NCBI RefSeq assembly: GCF_007830735.1
Contig: NZ_VLLN01000002.1
Coordinates: 186,001-250,000 of the forward strand
Direction of reading: 5' to 3'
Source of the DNA: Geobacter argillaceus
GTDB lineage: Bacteria; Desulfobacterota; Desulfuromonadia; Geobacterales; DSM-12255
Length of the DNA: 64,000 bases
Shown here: in pieces, positions 1-9,010 of the stretch
How positions within the stretch are numbered: the first letter of the stretch is position 1
Layout of the letters: every line of letters starts with the position of its first letter
Program-made: the position numbers and the translations under genes
Notes under the pieces: generated by a model
What the model was told of the DNA's origin: nothing
Database searches by the model: none
The model's input: only the letters and a program-made list of their open reading frames with translations

Positions 1-705
1 GTCGAGGGCCGCCATGCCACAGGCAAGGTTGCCTCCCTCAAAGGCCGGCCCGGCCGCCGCGGAGGTGGCATAGAGCCGCCCGCCCGCAAGCAGGGCTATT
101 TCGCCGTTGGTGCCCAGGTCTAAGAAAAGCCGTGACTGGTGACTGGTGACTGGTGACTGGTCCTCACGACGGCCTCCTTCACCCGCGTCGGTCCTCGCTC
201 CTCGTACACCGAGGCCGTGGAGAAAGGCCACCAGATCGCCTCCGACGAAACCGCCCGGCGACGGGAAGACGTACAACGGGACGTCCAGGCCCCAGCCGAG
301 CGACCGGGCGGGAACCCGGTGGCTTGAGGTCACCCGCGGGCGGTAGGGGGGAAAGGCGAGACTCTCCACCGGCAGATCCAGGAGAAGATGGGACATGGTG
401 GGGTTGGCGGCAATCACCACCTGCGTCACGGCCGTTGCCGGCAGCCCGCTACGGGAGAGCAGTTCCTCGATCAGCCGTTCCAGCTCGGCGTTGACCAGGC
501 GGGAAAGGGTCCGGCGCTCGGCCTCGCCCCGGCAGGCATACTCCAGGCGGCTGATGACGTCGGAACCATAGGGGCGCTGGGGGTTCATGCCCCCCTCTCT
601 GGCCAGAATCTCGCCGGAAACCGTATCGAGAAGGGAGGCGGCAATGGTGGTGGTGCCCAGGTCAACGGCAACGGCCAGAGAACGGGATGCGTCAGGCGAG
701 CTCAA
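1..705 (-). CDS. DUF4445/ASKHA-domain protein, RACo-like corrinoid activator (partial, runs off left edge)
   Basis: The reading frame is open from about 705 to the left edge (235 codons visible; C-terminus missing). It begins directly with an actin-like ATPase motif ([16 protein letters not shown], residues 10-25) and later has [16 protein letters not shown], a [11 protein letters not shown] segment and a second phosphate motif [12 protein letters not shown]. This order matches the DUF4445 part of reductive activators of corrinoid proteins, which use ATP to drive reductive reactivation of Co(II) corrinoids. The usual N-terminal 2Fe-2S ferredoxin domain is absent, so an electron donor would have to be separate. 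The TTG at 705 is chosen because GGGGGAGG lies six bases upstream; the start overlaps the selD stop by 14 bases, suggesting coupling. A run of four heptanucleotides is translated in frame before LDLGTNGE. Family assignment is good; the substrate protein is unknown. Confidence 0.75.
   Translation of the reverse strand, partial: MSSPDASRSLAVAVDLGTTTIAASLLDTVSGEILAREGGMNPQRPYGSDVISRLEYACRGEAERRTLSRLVNAELERLIEELLSRSGLPATAVTQVVIAANPTMSHLLLDLPVESLAFPPYRPRVTSSHRVPARSLGWGLDVPLYVFPSPGGFVGGDLVAFLHGLGVRGARTDAGEGGRREDQSPVTSHQSRLFLDLGTNGEIALLAGGRLYATSAAAGPAFEGGNLACGMAALD
132..161. repeat. Tandem heptanucleotide repeat (GTGACTG, four copies) inside a coding region
   Basis: Four exact head-to-tail copies of GTGACTG plus two bases occupy 132-161. 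On the minus strand they are read through as in-frame residues of the ASKHA protein, between its GGD segment and LDLGTNGE. Related heptads occur between genes near 29226. Because the unit is seven bases, a gain or loss of one copy would shift the frame. Confidence 0.85.
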
Positions 706-1729
706 TGGCGGCCTCCCCCAGGGGCACGACCTCCCCTATAGCGACGGCGAAGAGACCCTCGTCCCGGGCAACGGCCAGGAAACGGTCGGCATCGGCCGGG
801 GCCAGGGCGATCAGCAGGCCGCCCGAGGTCTGGGGGTCGTAGAGGGGGAGCAGACGGTCGGCTCGACCATCGCCGGCAACGAACCTGGCGTAGTGGTCCC
901 GGTTGCGGTAGCAGCCGGCCGGCACCATGCCGTCGGCCACCAGGGCCGGCAAACCGGTCATGAGCGGCACCTGGTCGATTGCCAGCCGGATCGTCACCCC
1001 GCCGCCGGTCGCCATTTCAAAGGCATGGCCGATGAGCCCGAAGCCGGTCACGTCCGTGGCCGCATGGGCCCCACATGCCGCCATCAGCTCCGCGGCCCGG
1101 CGATTCAGGGTGGTCATCCAGCGGATAGCCTCGGCCTCGGTATCCGCGTCGACCATCTCCGCCTTGATCGCCGTGGCAATGATGCCGGTCCCCAGCGGTT
1201 TGGTGAGGATCAGCCGGTCACCGGGCAGCGGGGTGGAGTTGCGGACGATCCGACCCGGATCGATCAGACCGGTCACGGCCAGGCCGTACTTGAGCTCGTC
1301 GTCCTCCACCGTATGCCCCCCCACCAGGCAAACCCCGGCCTCCCGGAGCATTTCGGCCCCGCCGGCCAGGATCTCCCGCAGGACCGTACCGGGCAGACTG
1401 CAGGCCGGGAAGAAGACCAGATTCATGGCCGTCACCGGCCGTCCCCCCATGGCATAGACATCGGAAACCGCGTTGGCCGCAACGATCCGGCCAAAGGTGT
1501 GCGGGTCGTCCACAAGCGGCGTGATGACATCCACGGTCTCCACCAGGGCGCAGTTCTCCGTCAACCGGTAGACCCCGGCGTCATCGGCCGTTTCCGGGCC
1601 GACCAGCAGATCGGGGTCGCCGGACCGGCCGATTCCCAGCAAAGCATCTTCCAGGCCCGCCGGGCCCAGTTTTGCCGCTCAACCGGCCGCTTTCACCATG
1701 GCAGTGAGTTTTATCTTCTTGCTGGTCAT
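692..1729 (-). CDS. selD: Selenide, water dikinase, selenocysteine-containing
   Basis: SelD makes selenophosphate from selenide and ATP, the selenium donor for selenocysteine and selenouridine. Starting at ATG 1729 the frame reads [16 protein letters not shown], then UGA (1681-1679, codon 17), then [19 protein letters not shown]. This is the conserved N-terminus with the catalytic Cys/Sec position occupied by UGA. Read through, the protein has 345 residues, the normal SelD length, and continues with [33 protein letters not shown] and [14 protein letters not shown]. An ORF caller that treats UGA as stop begins at Met-30 (1642) and loses the active site. The bases just after the UGA can form a GC-rich hairpin (GGCCC paired with GGGCC), as expected for a bacterial SECIS. 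The gene overlaps the downstream ASKHA gene. Function is certain; recoding is very likely. Confidence 0.95.
1640..1681 (-). promoter_or_regulatory. UGA selenocysteine codon and putative bacterial SECIS of selD
   Basis: The in-frame TGA lies at 1681-1679. About a dozen bases downstream on the minus strand, GGCCC and GGGCC flank a three-base GGC and can form a short stem. Bacterial SECIS hairpins sit immediately 3' of the UGA inside the coding region, so position and pairing fit. I have not folded the RNA, and the loop is smaller than in textbook examples. Confidence 0.6.
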
Positions 1730-1752
1730 TTGAAACCTCAGTGTCTTGTGTC

Positions 1753-2901
1753 TTACGGCTTATAAATTCTCGGCACCCGCTTGCTGATGCCGCAGAATAT
1801 CTCGTAGGGGATGGTGCCGGCCCAGGCACCCAGCTCCTCTGCCCTGACGACGTTACCGGCGCCGTCCTCCCCCATGAGGACCACCTCGTCCCCCACGGCC
1901 ACGCCGGGGATCTCCGTCACGTCCAGCATGATCCAATCCATGCACACCGTGCCGGCCACCCGGGCCCGCTGCCCCCGGACCAACGCCTCGCCCCGGTTGG
2001 TGAGGGCGCGGGGGTAGCCGTCCGCGTACCCCACCGGCACGCTGGCGATCAGGGTCCGGCCCGGTGCCCGATACCTTCGGGCGTAGCTGATGCAGGTTCC
2101 CTCATCCACCCATTTGAGCAGGGCGATCCGGCTCTTCAGGCTCATGACCGGCTTCAGGTCGAGTCGGCCGGCAAAGTCCGTGGACGGCACGGAACCGTAG
2201 AGGGCAATCCCGGGCCTGACCAGGGTGCAGTCGGGAAGAGACCTGCTGAACAGGCCGGCGCTGTTGGCGATATGGACGAAGGGGGGTGAAAACCCGGCCG
2301 CACTGGCCGCCTCCAGTGCCTGAAAGAACAACCCGGCCTGCTGCTCGGTGTAGCGGTCGCCGTCCGCGTCCAGTTCATCGGCAGAAGCGAAGTGGGACAC
2401 GATCCCTTCCAGCTCCAGGTTGGGAAGATCCCGCAGGGCGGCAAAGAACTGGGCCGTCTCACCCGGCGATATGCCGAGCCGCCCCATCCCCGTATCCACC
2501 TTGACGTGCACCCTGGCTTTGCGGTAGAGCCGGCGGGCCACCCCGTCCAGGGTTTCGGCCTGCTCCAGGGAAAAGAGGGTGGTGGAGAGGTTGAAGCCGA
2601 CGCACTTCTTCTCCTGGCCGGGGTAGATCCCCCCCAGCACCAGGATCGGCCGGTCGATGCCGCTTTTTCGCAGCTGAATTCCCTCGGCCAGAAAGGCGAC
2701 ACCAAAGGCGGTCACCCCCAGGCGCTCCAGTTCCTGGGCAATGTCCATGAAACCATGGCCATAGGCATCGGCCTTCACCACCGCCAGGATGCCGCATCCT
2801 GCTGGCACCGCCTGCCGGACTTGGGCAAAGTTGCCGCGCAAGGCCGCCAGATCGATCTCGGCGTAGGTGGGACGGCTGTCACTGAGAAAATCGTTGATCA
2901 T
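1753..2901 (-). CDS. alr: Alanine racemase
   Basis: This PLP enzyme interconverts L- and D-alanine for peptidoglycan. Near the N-terminus [12 protein letters not shown] is followed by [11 protein letters not shown], whose lysine holds PLP. Later motifs are [27 protein letters not shown] (catalytic tyrosine region), [14 protein letters not shown] and [11 protein letters not shown], in the usual order. ATG 2901 gives 382 residues, the normal size; a TTG at 2982 would add 27 residues of unconserved sequence. No strong ribosome site precedes ATG 2901, so the start is the least sure part. It lies 23 bases upstream of selD on the same strand and may be co-transcribed. The TPP-controlled thi genes diverge from it. 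Confidence 0.95.
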   Translation of the reverse strand: MINDFLSDSRPTYAEIDLAALRGNFAQVRQAVPAGCGILAVVKADAYGHGFMDIAQELERLGVTAFGVAFLAEGIQLRKSGIDRPILVLGGIYPGQEKKCVGFNLSTTLFSLEQAETLDGVARRLYRKARVHVKVDTGMGRLGISPGETAQFFAALRDLPNLELEGIVSHFASADELDADGDRYTEQQAGLFFQALEAASAAGFSPPFVHIANSAGLFSRSLPDCTLVRPGIALYGSVPSTDFAGRLDLKPVMSLKSRIALLKWVDEGTCISYARRYRAPGRTLIASVPVGYADGYPRALTNRGEALVRGQRARVAGTVCMDWIMLDVTEIPGVAVGDEVVLMGEDGAGNVVRAEELGAWAGTIPYEIFCGISKRVPRIYKP

Positions 2902-2997
2902 TGCTATATCCAAGAAGAGAGCGAATGGCGTTCGTACACGGACGATTTTTTCTACCACCACCGCCTTCCGCTGTAAAGGCAAATTCCCGAAAAGCCG

Positions 2998-3026
2998 TTG
3001 ACTTTACACTGCGATTCCAGTAGGGT
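2998..3026 (+). promoter_or_regulatory. Promoter for the thi operon (sigma-70 type)
   Basis: TTGACT (2998-3003), a 17-base spacer and TAGGGT (3021-3026) form a -35/-10 pair. Transcription from about 3033 would include the whole TPP aptamer that begins near 3046. The -10 is imperfect. Confidence 0.5.
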
Positions 3027-3045
3027 ACCCTCACAATCGATGCCA

Positions 3046-3129
3046 GCTGGGGGAGTTCGCAAGAACTGAGATGGAGCCACGGCCCCAAACCCTTTGAACC
3101 TGATCCGGTTAATCCCGGCGTAGGGAAGC
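3046..3129 (+). ncRNA. TPP riboswitch aptamer (THI element)
   Basis: The conserved thi-box parts are present in order: GCTGGGGGAG opening the P1/P2 side, a small hairpin (AGTTC-GCAA-GAACT), CTGAGATGG, CCTTTGAACCTGATCCGGTT, and CGTAGGGAAGC closing P1 (GCT 3046-3048 with AGC 3127-3129). Thiamine pyrophosphate binding to such elements represses downstream thi genes. It is followed by an intrinsic terminator and the thiE-thiD and thiC genes. Confidence 0.95.
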
Positions 3130-3164
3130 GGCCAGAAAACCTCTACCGTTCGTCTATTTCTGGA

Positions 3165-3192
3165 AGCCGCGACCCGCAATCGCGGCTTTTTT
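3165..3192 (+). terminator. Intrinsic terminator of the TPP riboswitch expression platform
   Basis: AGCCGCG (3165-3171) pairs with CGCGGCT (3181-3187), followed by a run of T to 3192. It lies between the aptamer and the thiE-thiD start, so TPP binding probably controls transcription termination. The ThiE ATG is only 12 bases beyond the T run. Confidence 0.9.
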
Positions 3193-3203
3193 TGTGCCAT
3201 CTA

Positions 3204-4643
3204 ATGAATACACCAGCAGACGCCATACGGGGACTTTACCTCATCACCGACCACGGTGACAACCTGGTCGCACGGGTCGAAGCGGCAGTTCGCGGCGGTG
3301 TGCGGGTAGTGCAGTTCCGCTCCAAGACCCACGCCCCGGAGGAACGGCTCACTCTCGGCAGCGCCCTGGCCCGCCTCTGCCGCGAGCAGGGGATTCCGTT
3401 CATCGTCAACGACGACCTGGAACTGGCCTGCCGGTTGGATGCGGACGGCGTCCACCTCGGCCAGGACGACGGCGACCCGCGGGCTGCCCGCGCACGGCTG
3501 GGTGCCGGCAAGATCATCGGGGTCTCCACCCACAATCGGGACGAAGCCCTGGCGGCCGAAGCGGCCGGCGCCGACTATATCGGCCTGGGGGCCATGTACC
3601 CATCGGGCAGCAAGGATATCGAGCATCTGGCCGGACCGGCGGCCGTGGCCGTTGTGAAGGCGTGCGTCACCATCCCGGTGGTGGCCATCGGCGGTATTAC
3701 CCGTGACAATGCCGCGCCAATCATCGATGGCGGTGCCGACAGCCTGGCGGTGATCTCGGCCGTCCTGGGAAGCGCCGACCCGGCCCTGGCCGCGGCCGAA
3801 CTGGCGCTGCTCTTCAACCGCCGGCAGCCGTTCCCCAAAGGGAGCGTGCTGACCGTGGCCGGGAGCGATTCCGGCGGCGGGGCCGGCATCCAGGCCGACC
3901 TGAAGACCATCACCCTGCTCGGCTCCTACGGTGCATCGGTCATCACCGCCCTCACCGCCCAGAACACCCGGGGGGTCACGGCCATCCACGGCGCACCTGC
4001 CGCCTTTGTGGCCGGGCAGTTGACAACGGTACTCAGCGACATCCCGGTGGACGTGGTCAAGACCGGCATGCTCTTCTCCTCCGAGATCATCGCCACGGTT
4101 GCCAGGCAACTTGCCGCCTTCCACAAACGGTTGGTGGTAGTCGACCCGGTGATGATCGCCAAGGGGGGGGCAAGTCTGATCGATACTGACGCCGTGACGA
4201 CCCTGAAGCGGGAACTGCTCCCCCTCACCTACCTCCTCACCCCCAACATCCCCGAGGCAGAGGCATTGACCGGGCTGGCCATCGGGGATGAGACGGGAAT
4301 GGAGGCGGCCGGCCGGGCGATTGGCGGCATGGGGGTCGCAAATGTCCTGATCAAGGGGGGCCACCTGGCCGGTGCCGAGGCGACGGACCTCCTTTTTGAC
4401 GGACAAGAGTTCAAACGCTTCACGTCCCCGCGCCTGGCCTCGACCAACACCCACGGCACCGGCTGTACTCTGGCCTCGGCCATCGCCACCTTCCTGGCAC
4501 GGGGAGAGCCGCTCCCCATGGCAATCGCCAGGGCCAAGGAGTTCATCACCGCGGCCATCCGCCTGGCCCGCCCGCTGGGAAGCGGTCATGGGCCGGTGAA
4601 CCATTTTGAAGCAGCACGGGAAGCAAACCTCGGGAGATGCTAG
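3204..4643 (+). CDS. thiDE: ThiE-ThiD fusion: thiamine-phosphate synthase / HMP(-P) kinase
   Basis: The N-terminal half (about residues 1-205) is ThiE, which joins HMP-PP with the thiazole phosphate: GLYLITDHGD, VVQFRSKTH, FIVNDDLELA, DGVHLGQDD, GVSTHN, YIGLGAMYPSGSK and VVAIGGIT are its signature blocks. From about residue 213 the ThiD kinase begins (VLTVAGSDSGGGAGIQADLK) and runs through DPVMIAKGG, LLTPNIPEAE, LIKGGH and NTHGTGCTLASAIA, which contains the catalytic Cys. Order ThiE then ThiD. The start at ATG 3204 follows the riboswitch terminator with no recognisable Shine-Dalgarno sequence; an in-frame TTG at 3192 lies inside the T run. thiC follows after 81 bases, under the same riboswitch. 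Confidence 0.95.
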   Translation: MNTPADAIRGLYLITDHGDNLVARVEAAVRGGVRVVQFRSKTHAPEERLTLGSALARLCREQGIPFIVNDDLELACRLDADGVHLGQDDGDPRAARARLGAGKIIGVSTHNRDEALAAEAAGADYIGLGAMYPSGSKDIEHLAGPAAVAVVKACVTIPVVAIGGITRDNAAPIIDGGADSLAVISAVLGSADPALAAAELALLFNRRQPFPKGSVLTVAGSDSGGGAGIQADLKTITLLGSYGASVITALTAQNTRGVTAIHGAPAAFVAGQLTTVLSDIPVDVVKTGMLFSSEIIATVARQLAAFHKRLVVVDPVMIAKGGASLIDTDAVTTLKRELLPLTYLLTPNIPEAEALTGLAIGDETGMEAAGRAIGGMGVANVLIKGGHLAGAEATDLLFDGQEFKRFTSPRLASTNTHGTGCTLASAIATFLARGEPLPMAIARAKEFITAAIRLARPLGSGHGPVNHFEAAREANLGRC

Positions 4644-4724
4644 ACGCTGGATGTAAGACGTAAAGGCTTTTACACCTCGCGTCTCACGTCTCGCGTTTCA
4701 CTGATTCAAGACAAGGAGTATCAC

Positions 4725-6032
4725 ATGGCAACCACGCAATTGGAATACGCCCGCAAGGGGATCATCACCGACAAGATGACGCAGGCCGCTCTTGCCGAGG
4801 GGGTTACCCCGGAGTTCATCCGCGACGGCATCGCCGGCGGCAGCATCATCATCTGCCACAACGTGAAGCATGCCAACGGCGTCCCCCTGGCAGTGGGGAC
4901 CGGTCTGCGCACCAAGGTGAACGCCAACATCGGCACCTCGGCCGATGACCTTGATATCGCCAAGGAGCTGGAAAAGGCCCGCGTTGCCGTGAAGCACGGC
5001 GCCGACGCCATCATGGACCTCTCCACCGGCGGCCCGGTGGACGAGATCCGGCGGGCCATCATCGCCGAGACCAACGCCTGCATCGGCAGCGTCCCCCTCT
5101 ACCAGGCAGCCCTGGATGCGGTCCGGACCAAGAAGAAGGCCATCGTCGATATGACCGTGGACGATATCTTTGCCGGCATCATCAAGCATGCCGAAGACGG
5201 GGTCGACTTCATCACCGTCCACTGCGGGGTGACCCGCAGCACGGTGGAGCGGATGAAGAACGAAGGGCGGCTGATGGATGTGGTCTCCCGCGGCGGCGCC
5301 TTCACCGTGGAGTGGATGGCCTACAACAACAAGGAAAACCCGCTGTTCGAGCACTTCGACCGGCTCCTGGAGATCGTCAAGGAGTACGACATGACCCTTT
5401 CCCTTGGTGACGGTTTTCGGCCCGGCTGCCTGGCCGATGCCACCGACCGGGCCCAGATCCACGAGCTGATCCTCCTCGGCGAGCTGACCCAACGGGCCGT
5501 GGCAGCAGACGTGCAGGTGATGATCGAGGGTCCCGGACATGTCCCCCTGCACCAGATCCAGGCCAACATCCTCCTCCAGAAGCGGCTCTGCCACGGCGCC
5601 CCGTTCTATGTGCTGGGACCTCTGGTCACCGACATCGCTCCCGGCTACGACCATATCACCTGCGCCATCGGCGGGGCCATTGCAGCGGCGGCCGGCGCCG
5701 ACTTCCTCTGCTACGTGACCCCCAGCGAGCACCTGAAGCTCCCCAGCGTGCAGGACGTGCGTGACGGGGTCATCGCCTCCCGCATTGCGGCCCATGCCGC
5801 CGATATCGCCAAAGGTGTGAAGGGAGCCATGGCCAAGGATATCGCCATGGCCAAATGCCGGAAAAAGCTCGACTGGGAAGGGCAGTTCAACCTGGCCCTC
5901 GACCCGGACAAGGCGAGGCAGCTGCGCGCCGAATCGGGCGTTGCCGACCACGGCGCCTGCACCATGTGCGGCGAGTTCTGTGCCTACAAGGTCATGGACG
6001 ACGCCATGGAGCGCCAGCGGGTGAACGGCTGA
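4725..6032 (+). CDS. thiC: Phosphomethylpyrimidine synthase
   Basis: ThiC is a radical SAM enzyme that converts aminoimidazole ribotide to HMP phosphate. The 435-residue product is the compact bacterial form. Visible motifs are [62 protein letters not shown], and near the C-terminus [11 protein letters not shown] (about residues 411-421), the 4Fe-4S cluster site of ThiC. An AAGGAG site precedes ATG 4725. It lies downstream of the thiE-thiD fusion and should share its riboswitch. It is followed by a palindromic repeat that may end the transcript. Confidence 0.97.
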   Translation: MATTQLEYARKGIITDKMTQAALAEGVTPEFIRDGIAGGSIIICHNVKHANGVPLAVGTGLRTKVNANIGTSADDLDIAKELEKARVAVKHGADAIMDLSTGGPVDEIRRAIIAETNACIGSVPLYQAALDAVRTKKKAIVDMTVDDIFAGIIKHAEDGVDFITVHCGVTRSTVERMKNEGRLMDVVSRGGAFTVEWMAYNNKENPLFEHFDRLLEIVKEYDMTLSLGDGFRPGCLADATDRAQIHELILLGELTQRAVAADVQVMIEGPGHVPLHQIQANILLQKRLCHGAPFYVLGPLVTDIAPGYDHITCAIGGAIAAAAGADFLCYVTPSEHLKLPSVQDVRDGVIASRIAAHAADIAKGVKGAMAKDIAMAKCRKKLDWEGQFNLALDPDKARQLRAESGVADHGACTMCGEFCAYKVMDDAMERQRVNG

Positions 6033-6052
6033 AGGACGAATTTGTCAGATTG

Positions 6053-6222
6053 CGTCCCGTAGGACCCAAGGGCCTAAAGGACAGAATGCCCGTAGCCCGG
6101 CGATTTATCGCCGGGTTTTCGTGAATGGCTCATGATTTTCGTCACGTACGTGACTGAAGGGACGGTAATCCATTACCGGGGGATGAATCCCCCGGCTACA
6201 TGCATTCTGTCCCGATGGGACG
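6053..6222. repeat. Large imperfect palindrome (REP/BIME-like or MITE-like element)
   Basis: The ends are inverted copies (CGTCCCGTAGGA at 6053, TCCCGATGGGACG ending 6222). Inside them GGACAGAATGC (6079-6089) is matched by GCATTCTGTCC (6202-6212). Two hairpins follow symmetrically (CCCGGCGAT/ATCGCCGGG at 6096-6115; CCGGGGGAT/ATCCCCCGG at 6176-6195). Near the centre is the perfect palindrome GTCACGTACGTGAC (6141-6154). There is no coding potential. This layout is typical of paired REP elements; the first hairpin with its TTTT may terminate thiC. Confidence 0.7.
6096..6119 (+). terminator. Putative terminator of the thi operon
   Basis: A perfect nine-base-pair stem (CCCGGCGAT with ATCGCCGGG, two-base loop) is followed by TTTTC. 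It is the first hairpin after thiC and part of the larger palindromic element. Confidence 0.6.
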
Positions 6223-6296
6223 TACGCGAATGAGACAAAGCGGATTAGCAGCTTCATCGCGTAATGCATTGTTTTTTTGTCACGTTACGGCATACG

Positions 6297-7247
6297 TCAG
6301 ACATAGACGATCGCCACCCCCCAGGCCGCCACCACGGTGCCAGCGCCGGCCAGCACCAGCAAAGCGTTGACCAAAGGGCCGGGCCGGCCATACCTATTGA
6401 TCAGAAATTCACCCCCCAACCCGAAACCGATCCCGAACAGAAACCCGAAGAAGTGCGCACCCAGATCGGTCTGCGTCCCTTCCGTCCCGAGCAGACCGAG
6501 GAGCGCCAGGGCGGCAGCCGCCGGCAGGGTCCACCGTTTCGACGGAAACTGCCGGTAGCGGACCACGCTGATGGCGGCCAGGCTCCCGACTGCGGCGAAC
6601 ACGGCAGTCGAGGCCCCGACCGAGACATGATCCGGCTGCTGCACCAGGGTGTTGGCCGCGTTGCCGAGGATTCCCGAGCAAAGGAGCAGGCACCAGGCAA
6701 CTCCCGACCCCAACTCGCGGCAGAGGCAGACGATGAAGAACCCGCCGATGGTAAGGTTACTGAAGAGGTGCAGCCAGTTGGCGTGCAGGGTGAGGGCCGT
6801 GACGGCCCGCCACCACTCGCCGTCCAGCATCCTGGCGGCATCGGCGCTGCCGATGGCGTACCAGTCGACGTAACGGTAACCGAACCGGCTGGCATCCAGC
6901 TGAGTGATATTGTGGAAGGTTGCCAGGAGCAGCAGGACCGACAGGGTCACCAGGGTGTTGTTGTACTGGACGGGCGTGACCGGGGCAGGAGGTGGCCAGT
7001 TGCGGTTCCGCTCCTCGTACTGGCGTAGTTCGCCGAGGGCCAGCGGGTACGCTTCAAGCGGCACCAGCAACTGCCAGCCGGTTCCACAGGGGGCGGACCG
7101 GTAGGGGACAGTGCGGGCCTGAAGCACCAGTGTCCAGAGCTGCAGCTGCCGTTCGGAAAGGATGGTCCCCCCGTCCTCGCCCAGATCCGCGGGTATCGCC
7201 CGCCATCCGTCCTCGCCTGTTCCGGGGTCACCGGTCACCGTCTCCAT
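6297..7247 (-). CDS. Rhomboid family intramembrane serine protease
   Basis: Rhomboids cut substrates within the membrane with a Ser-His dyad. After an N-terminal soluble region of about 100 residues there are hydrophobic segments. The first rhomboid signature is LTLHANWLHLFSNLTIGG, the nucleophile motif is VGASTAVFAAVGSLAA, and the catalytic His is in DLGAHFFGFLFG. All three are in the expected order, so the enzyme looks active. About 316 residues from ATG 7247; another in-frame ATG at 7277 adds ten residues, and neither has a clear ribosome site. It stands alone between the palindromic repeat and an inverted repeat at 7329-7347. The substrate cannot be inferred. Confidence 0.88.
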   Translation of the reverse strand: METVTGDPGTGEDGWRAIPADLGEDGGTILSERQLQLWTLVLQARTVPYRSAPCGTGWQLLVPLEAYPLALGELRQYEERNRNWPPPAPVTPVQYNNTLVTLSVLLLLATFHNITQLDASRFGYRYVDWYAIGSADAARMLDGEWWRAVTALTLHANWLHLFSNLTIGGFFIVCLCRELGSGVAWCLLLCSGILGNAANTLVQQPDHVSVGASTAVFAAVGSLAAISVVRYRQFPSKRWTLPAAAALALLGLLGTEGTQTDLGAHFFGFLFGIGFGLGGEFLINRYGRPGPLVNALLVLAGAGTVVAAWGVAIVYV

Positions 7248-7328
7248 GACGGATACTATAATGACTGCTTCGTGCATTTACCATGGCACGGGCAAAAAAA
7301 GAGCCAATTAGGGCAAATCCCCCCTCGT

Positions 7329-7347
7329 CCCCCTTTCTTAAAGGGGG
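7329..7347. repeat. Short perfect inverted repeat between genes
   Basis: CCCCCTTT (7329-7336) and AAAGGGGG (7340-7347) form an eight-base-pair hairpin with a three-base loop. It lies just beyond the aldehyde dehydrogenase stop and upstream of the rhomboid gene, and may work as a terminator or be a dispersed repeat. Confidence 0.55.
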
Positions 7348-7358
7348 GGAACTGCCCG

Positions 7359-8780
7359 CTACCTGAACTGCATCGCCTTGACCTCCAGGAACTCTTCCAG
7401 CCCGTACCGTCCCAGTTCCCGGCCGTTTCCGGACTGCTTATAGCCGCCGAACGGGGCGAGCGGGTTGAAGGAGCCGCCATTGATATCAACCTGGCCGGCC
7501 CGGAGTTGCCGGGCCACCCCTTCTGCCCTGGCAGCGCTGCCGGACCAGACGGCACCCGCCAGGCCATAGACGGTAGCGTTGGCGATCCGGATCGCGTCCG
7601 CCTCGTCCCGATAGGTCATGATGGACAGGACCGGGCCGAAGATCTCCTCGCGGGCGATGGTCATTCCCGGCACGACCCGGCCGAAGACGGTCGGTTGGAC
7701 AAAATACCCCTTTGTCAGTCCTGCCGGCGGTTCCAGGCCGCCCAGGAGGAGTTCCGCCCCTTCCGCGATCCCGCTCCGGATGTACCCCAGCACCCGCTCC
7801 CGCTGGGCCGCTGAAACCAACGGACCGAGCTTGGTCTGCTCATGCAGGGGATCGCCGGGAGTGTAGGCGGCTGCGGCCTCTGTAGCCAGGGCCGCTGCCT
7901 CGGCATAGAGAGACTCCGGCACCAGGAGCCGCGTGTGGGCGGTACAGGTCTGCCCGGAATTGAGGAAGCAGGCCCCGACCGTACCCTTGATCGCGGCTGC
8001 CAGGTCGGCATCATCGAGCACGATGGCAGCCGATTTACCCCCCAGTTCCAGAGCAACCCGCTTGACCGTTTCCGCAGCCAGCGCGGCAACGCGTTGACCG
8101 GCCCGGACGGAGCCGGTGAAGGAAACCAGGTCCACCTCCGGATGACGGGCCAGCGGTTCGCCAACGGCTTCGCCGGTGCCGCTCACCAGGTTGAAGACCC
8201 CGGCAGGCAGGCAGGCCTCCTGGATGATGTCGGCCAGGATGAACGCCGAAAGCGGTGCGACCTCGCTCGGCTTCAGGACCACACTGCACCCCGCCGCCAG
8301 CGCCGGAGCGACCTTGGCTACCACTTGGTGGAGCGGATAGTTCCACGGCGTGATGCAGGCCGCCACCCCGGCAGGCTCCCGCACCACCAGTGAATTACCG
8401 ATCCGCTCCTCGAAGCGGTACTCGGCCAAGAGCTTCACGTAGCTTTCCAGGACAACGGCCGGCAACCCCGCCTGAATGCGGCGGGAAAGCTTGAGCGGCA
8501 TCCCCACTTCGTCGGTTATGGTCCGGGCGATCTCATCCTGGCGCGCAATAAGCCCCTGAAGTATCTTCCCGAGCACGGCTGCCCGCTCCGCTACCGGCGT
8601 TCGCGCCCAGCCGGCGAAAGCGGCGCGGGCGGCAGTCACGGCCCGGTCAACCTCCCTGCTCCCGGCAGCGGGAACCCGGCCGATCACGGTTTCACTGGCA
8701 GGATTTACCACCTCGATCTGCTGCACGGACCCGGGAGTTTCCCAGATGCCGTTGATGTACAGTGTGGAACGGTTCTGCAT
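7359..8780 (-). CDS. Aldehyde dehydrogenase family protein, NAD(P)-dependent
   Basis: It oxidises an aldehyde to the acid. Recognisable elements are [20 protein letters not shown] and [12 protein letters not shown] (cofactor region), [11 protein letters not shown], the general-base Glu in [16 protein letters not shown], the catalytic Cys in [12 protein letters not shown], and [13 protein letters not shown] near the end. The 473 residues match the family. The ATG at 8780 follows GGAGG with good spacing; an in-frame upstream extension to 8897 is unsupported. It lacks a helpful neighbour, so the physiological aldehyde is unknown. It diverges from moaA. Confidence 0.9.
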   Translation of the reverse strand: MQNRSTLYINGIWETPGSVQQIEVVNPASETVIGRVPAAGSREVDRAVTAARAAFAGWARTPVAERAAVLGKILQGLIARQDEIARTITDEVGMPLKLSRRIQAGLPAVVLESYVKLLAEYRFEERIGNSLVVREPAGVAACITPWNYPLHQVVAKVAPALAAGCSVVLKPSEVAPLSAFILADIIQEACLPAGVFNLVSGTGEAVGEPLARHPEVDLVSFTGSVRAGQRVAALAAETVKRVALELGGKSAAIVLDDADLAAAIKGTVGACFLNSGQTCTAHTRLLVPESLYAEAAALATEAAAAYTPGDPLHEQTKLGPLVSAAQRERVLGYIRSGIAEGAELLLGGLEPPAGLTKGYFVQPTVFGRVVPGMTIAREEIFGPVLSIMTYRDEADAIRIANATVYGLAGAVWSGSAARAEGVARQLRAGQVDINGGSFNPLAPFGGYKQSGNGRELGRYGLEEFLEVKAMQFR

Positions 8781-8936
8781 TGCGTCGCCCTCCTCGAAAT
8801 GGTTTCTTGCCCAGCAAGCCTTAAACAATATAACATAGGGTATGAAAAATTTCAGAATACGGCGCGATGACGACTTGCACAAAGCGACCATCCCCATTGT
8901 ACCGCAAAAAGATCAGATGACTTTATTGTTCTAAAC

Positions 8937-8952
8937 TGGTACTGTAATACCA
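8937..8952. promoter_or_regulatory. Small inverted repeat in the aldh-moaA intergenic region
   Basis: TGGTA and TACCA, six bases apart, lie in an AT-rich stretch about 60 bases before moaA. They could be an operator or part of the promoter. I see no molybdenum-cofactor riboswitch in the 230-base gap. Confidence 0.25.
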
Positions 8953-9010
8953 TTAATCACCTGGGACTCAAAAAAGGTACGATCCGAAAGCATGAAAGGA
9001 GTGGCTACCC

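Noticed and set aside
132-161. Short tandem repeats as a CRISPR array
   Set aside because: Units are seven bases with no spacers and no cas genes are in the window.
587-1765. A 392-codon plus-strand ORF opposite selD
   Set aside because: It is antisense to selD including its UGA region, has no motif and no ribosome site.
3201-4604. A 467-codon ORF antisense to thiE-thiD
   Set aside because: GC-rich third-position effect. The plus strand has two clear enzymes with full motifs and riboswitch control; the antisense product is low-complexity.
8781-9010. Molybdenum-cofactor riboswitch upstream of moaA
   Set aside because: The 230-base gap is AT-rich and lacks the conserved stems of that riboswitch; only a small inverted repeat was recorded.
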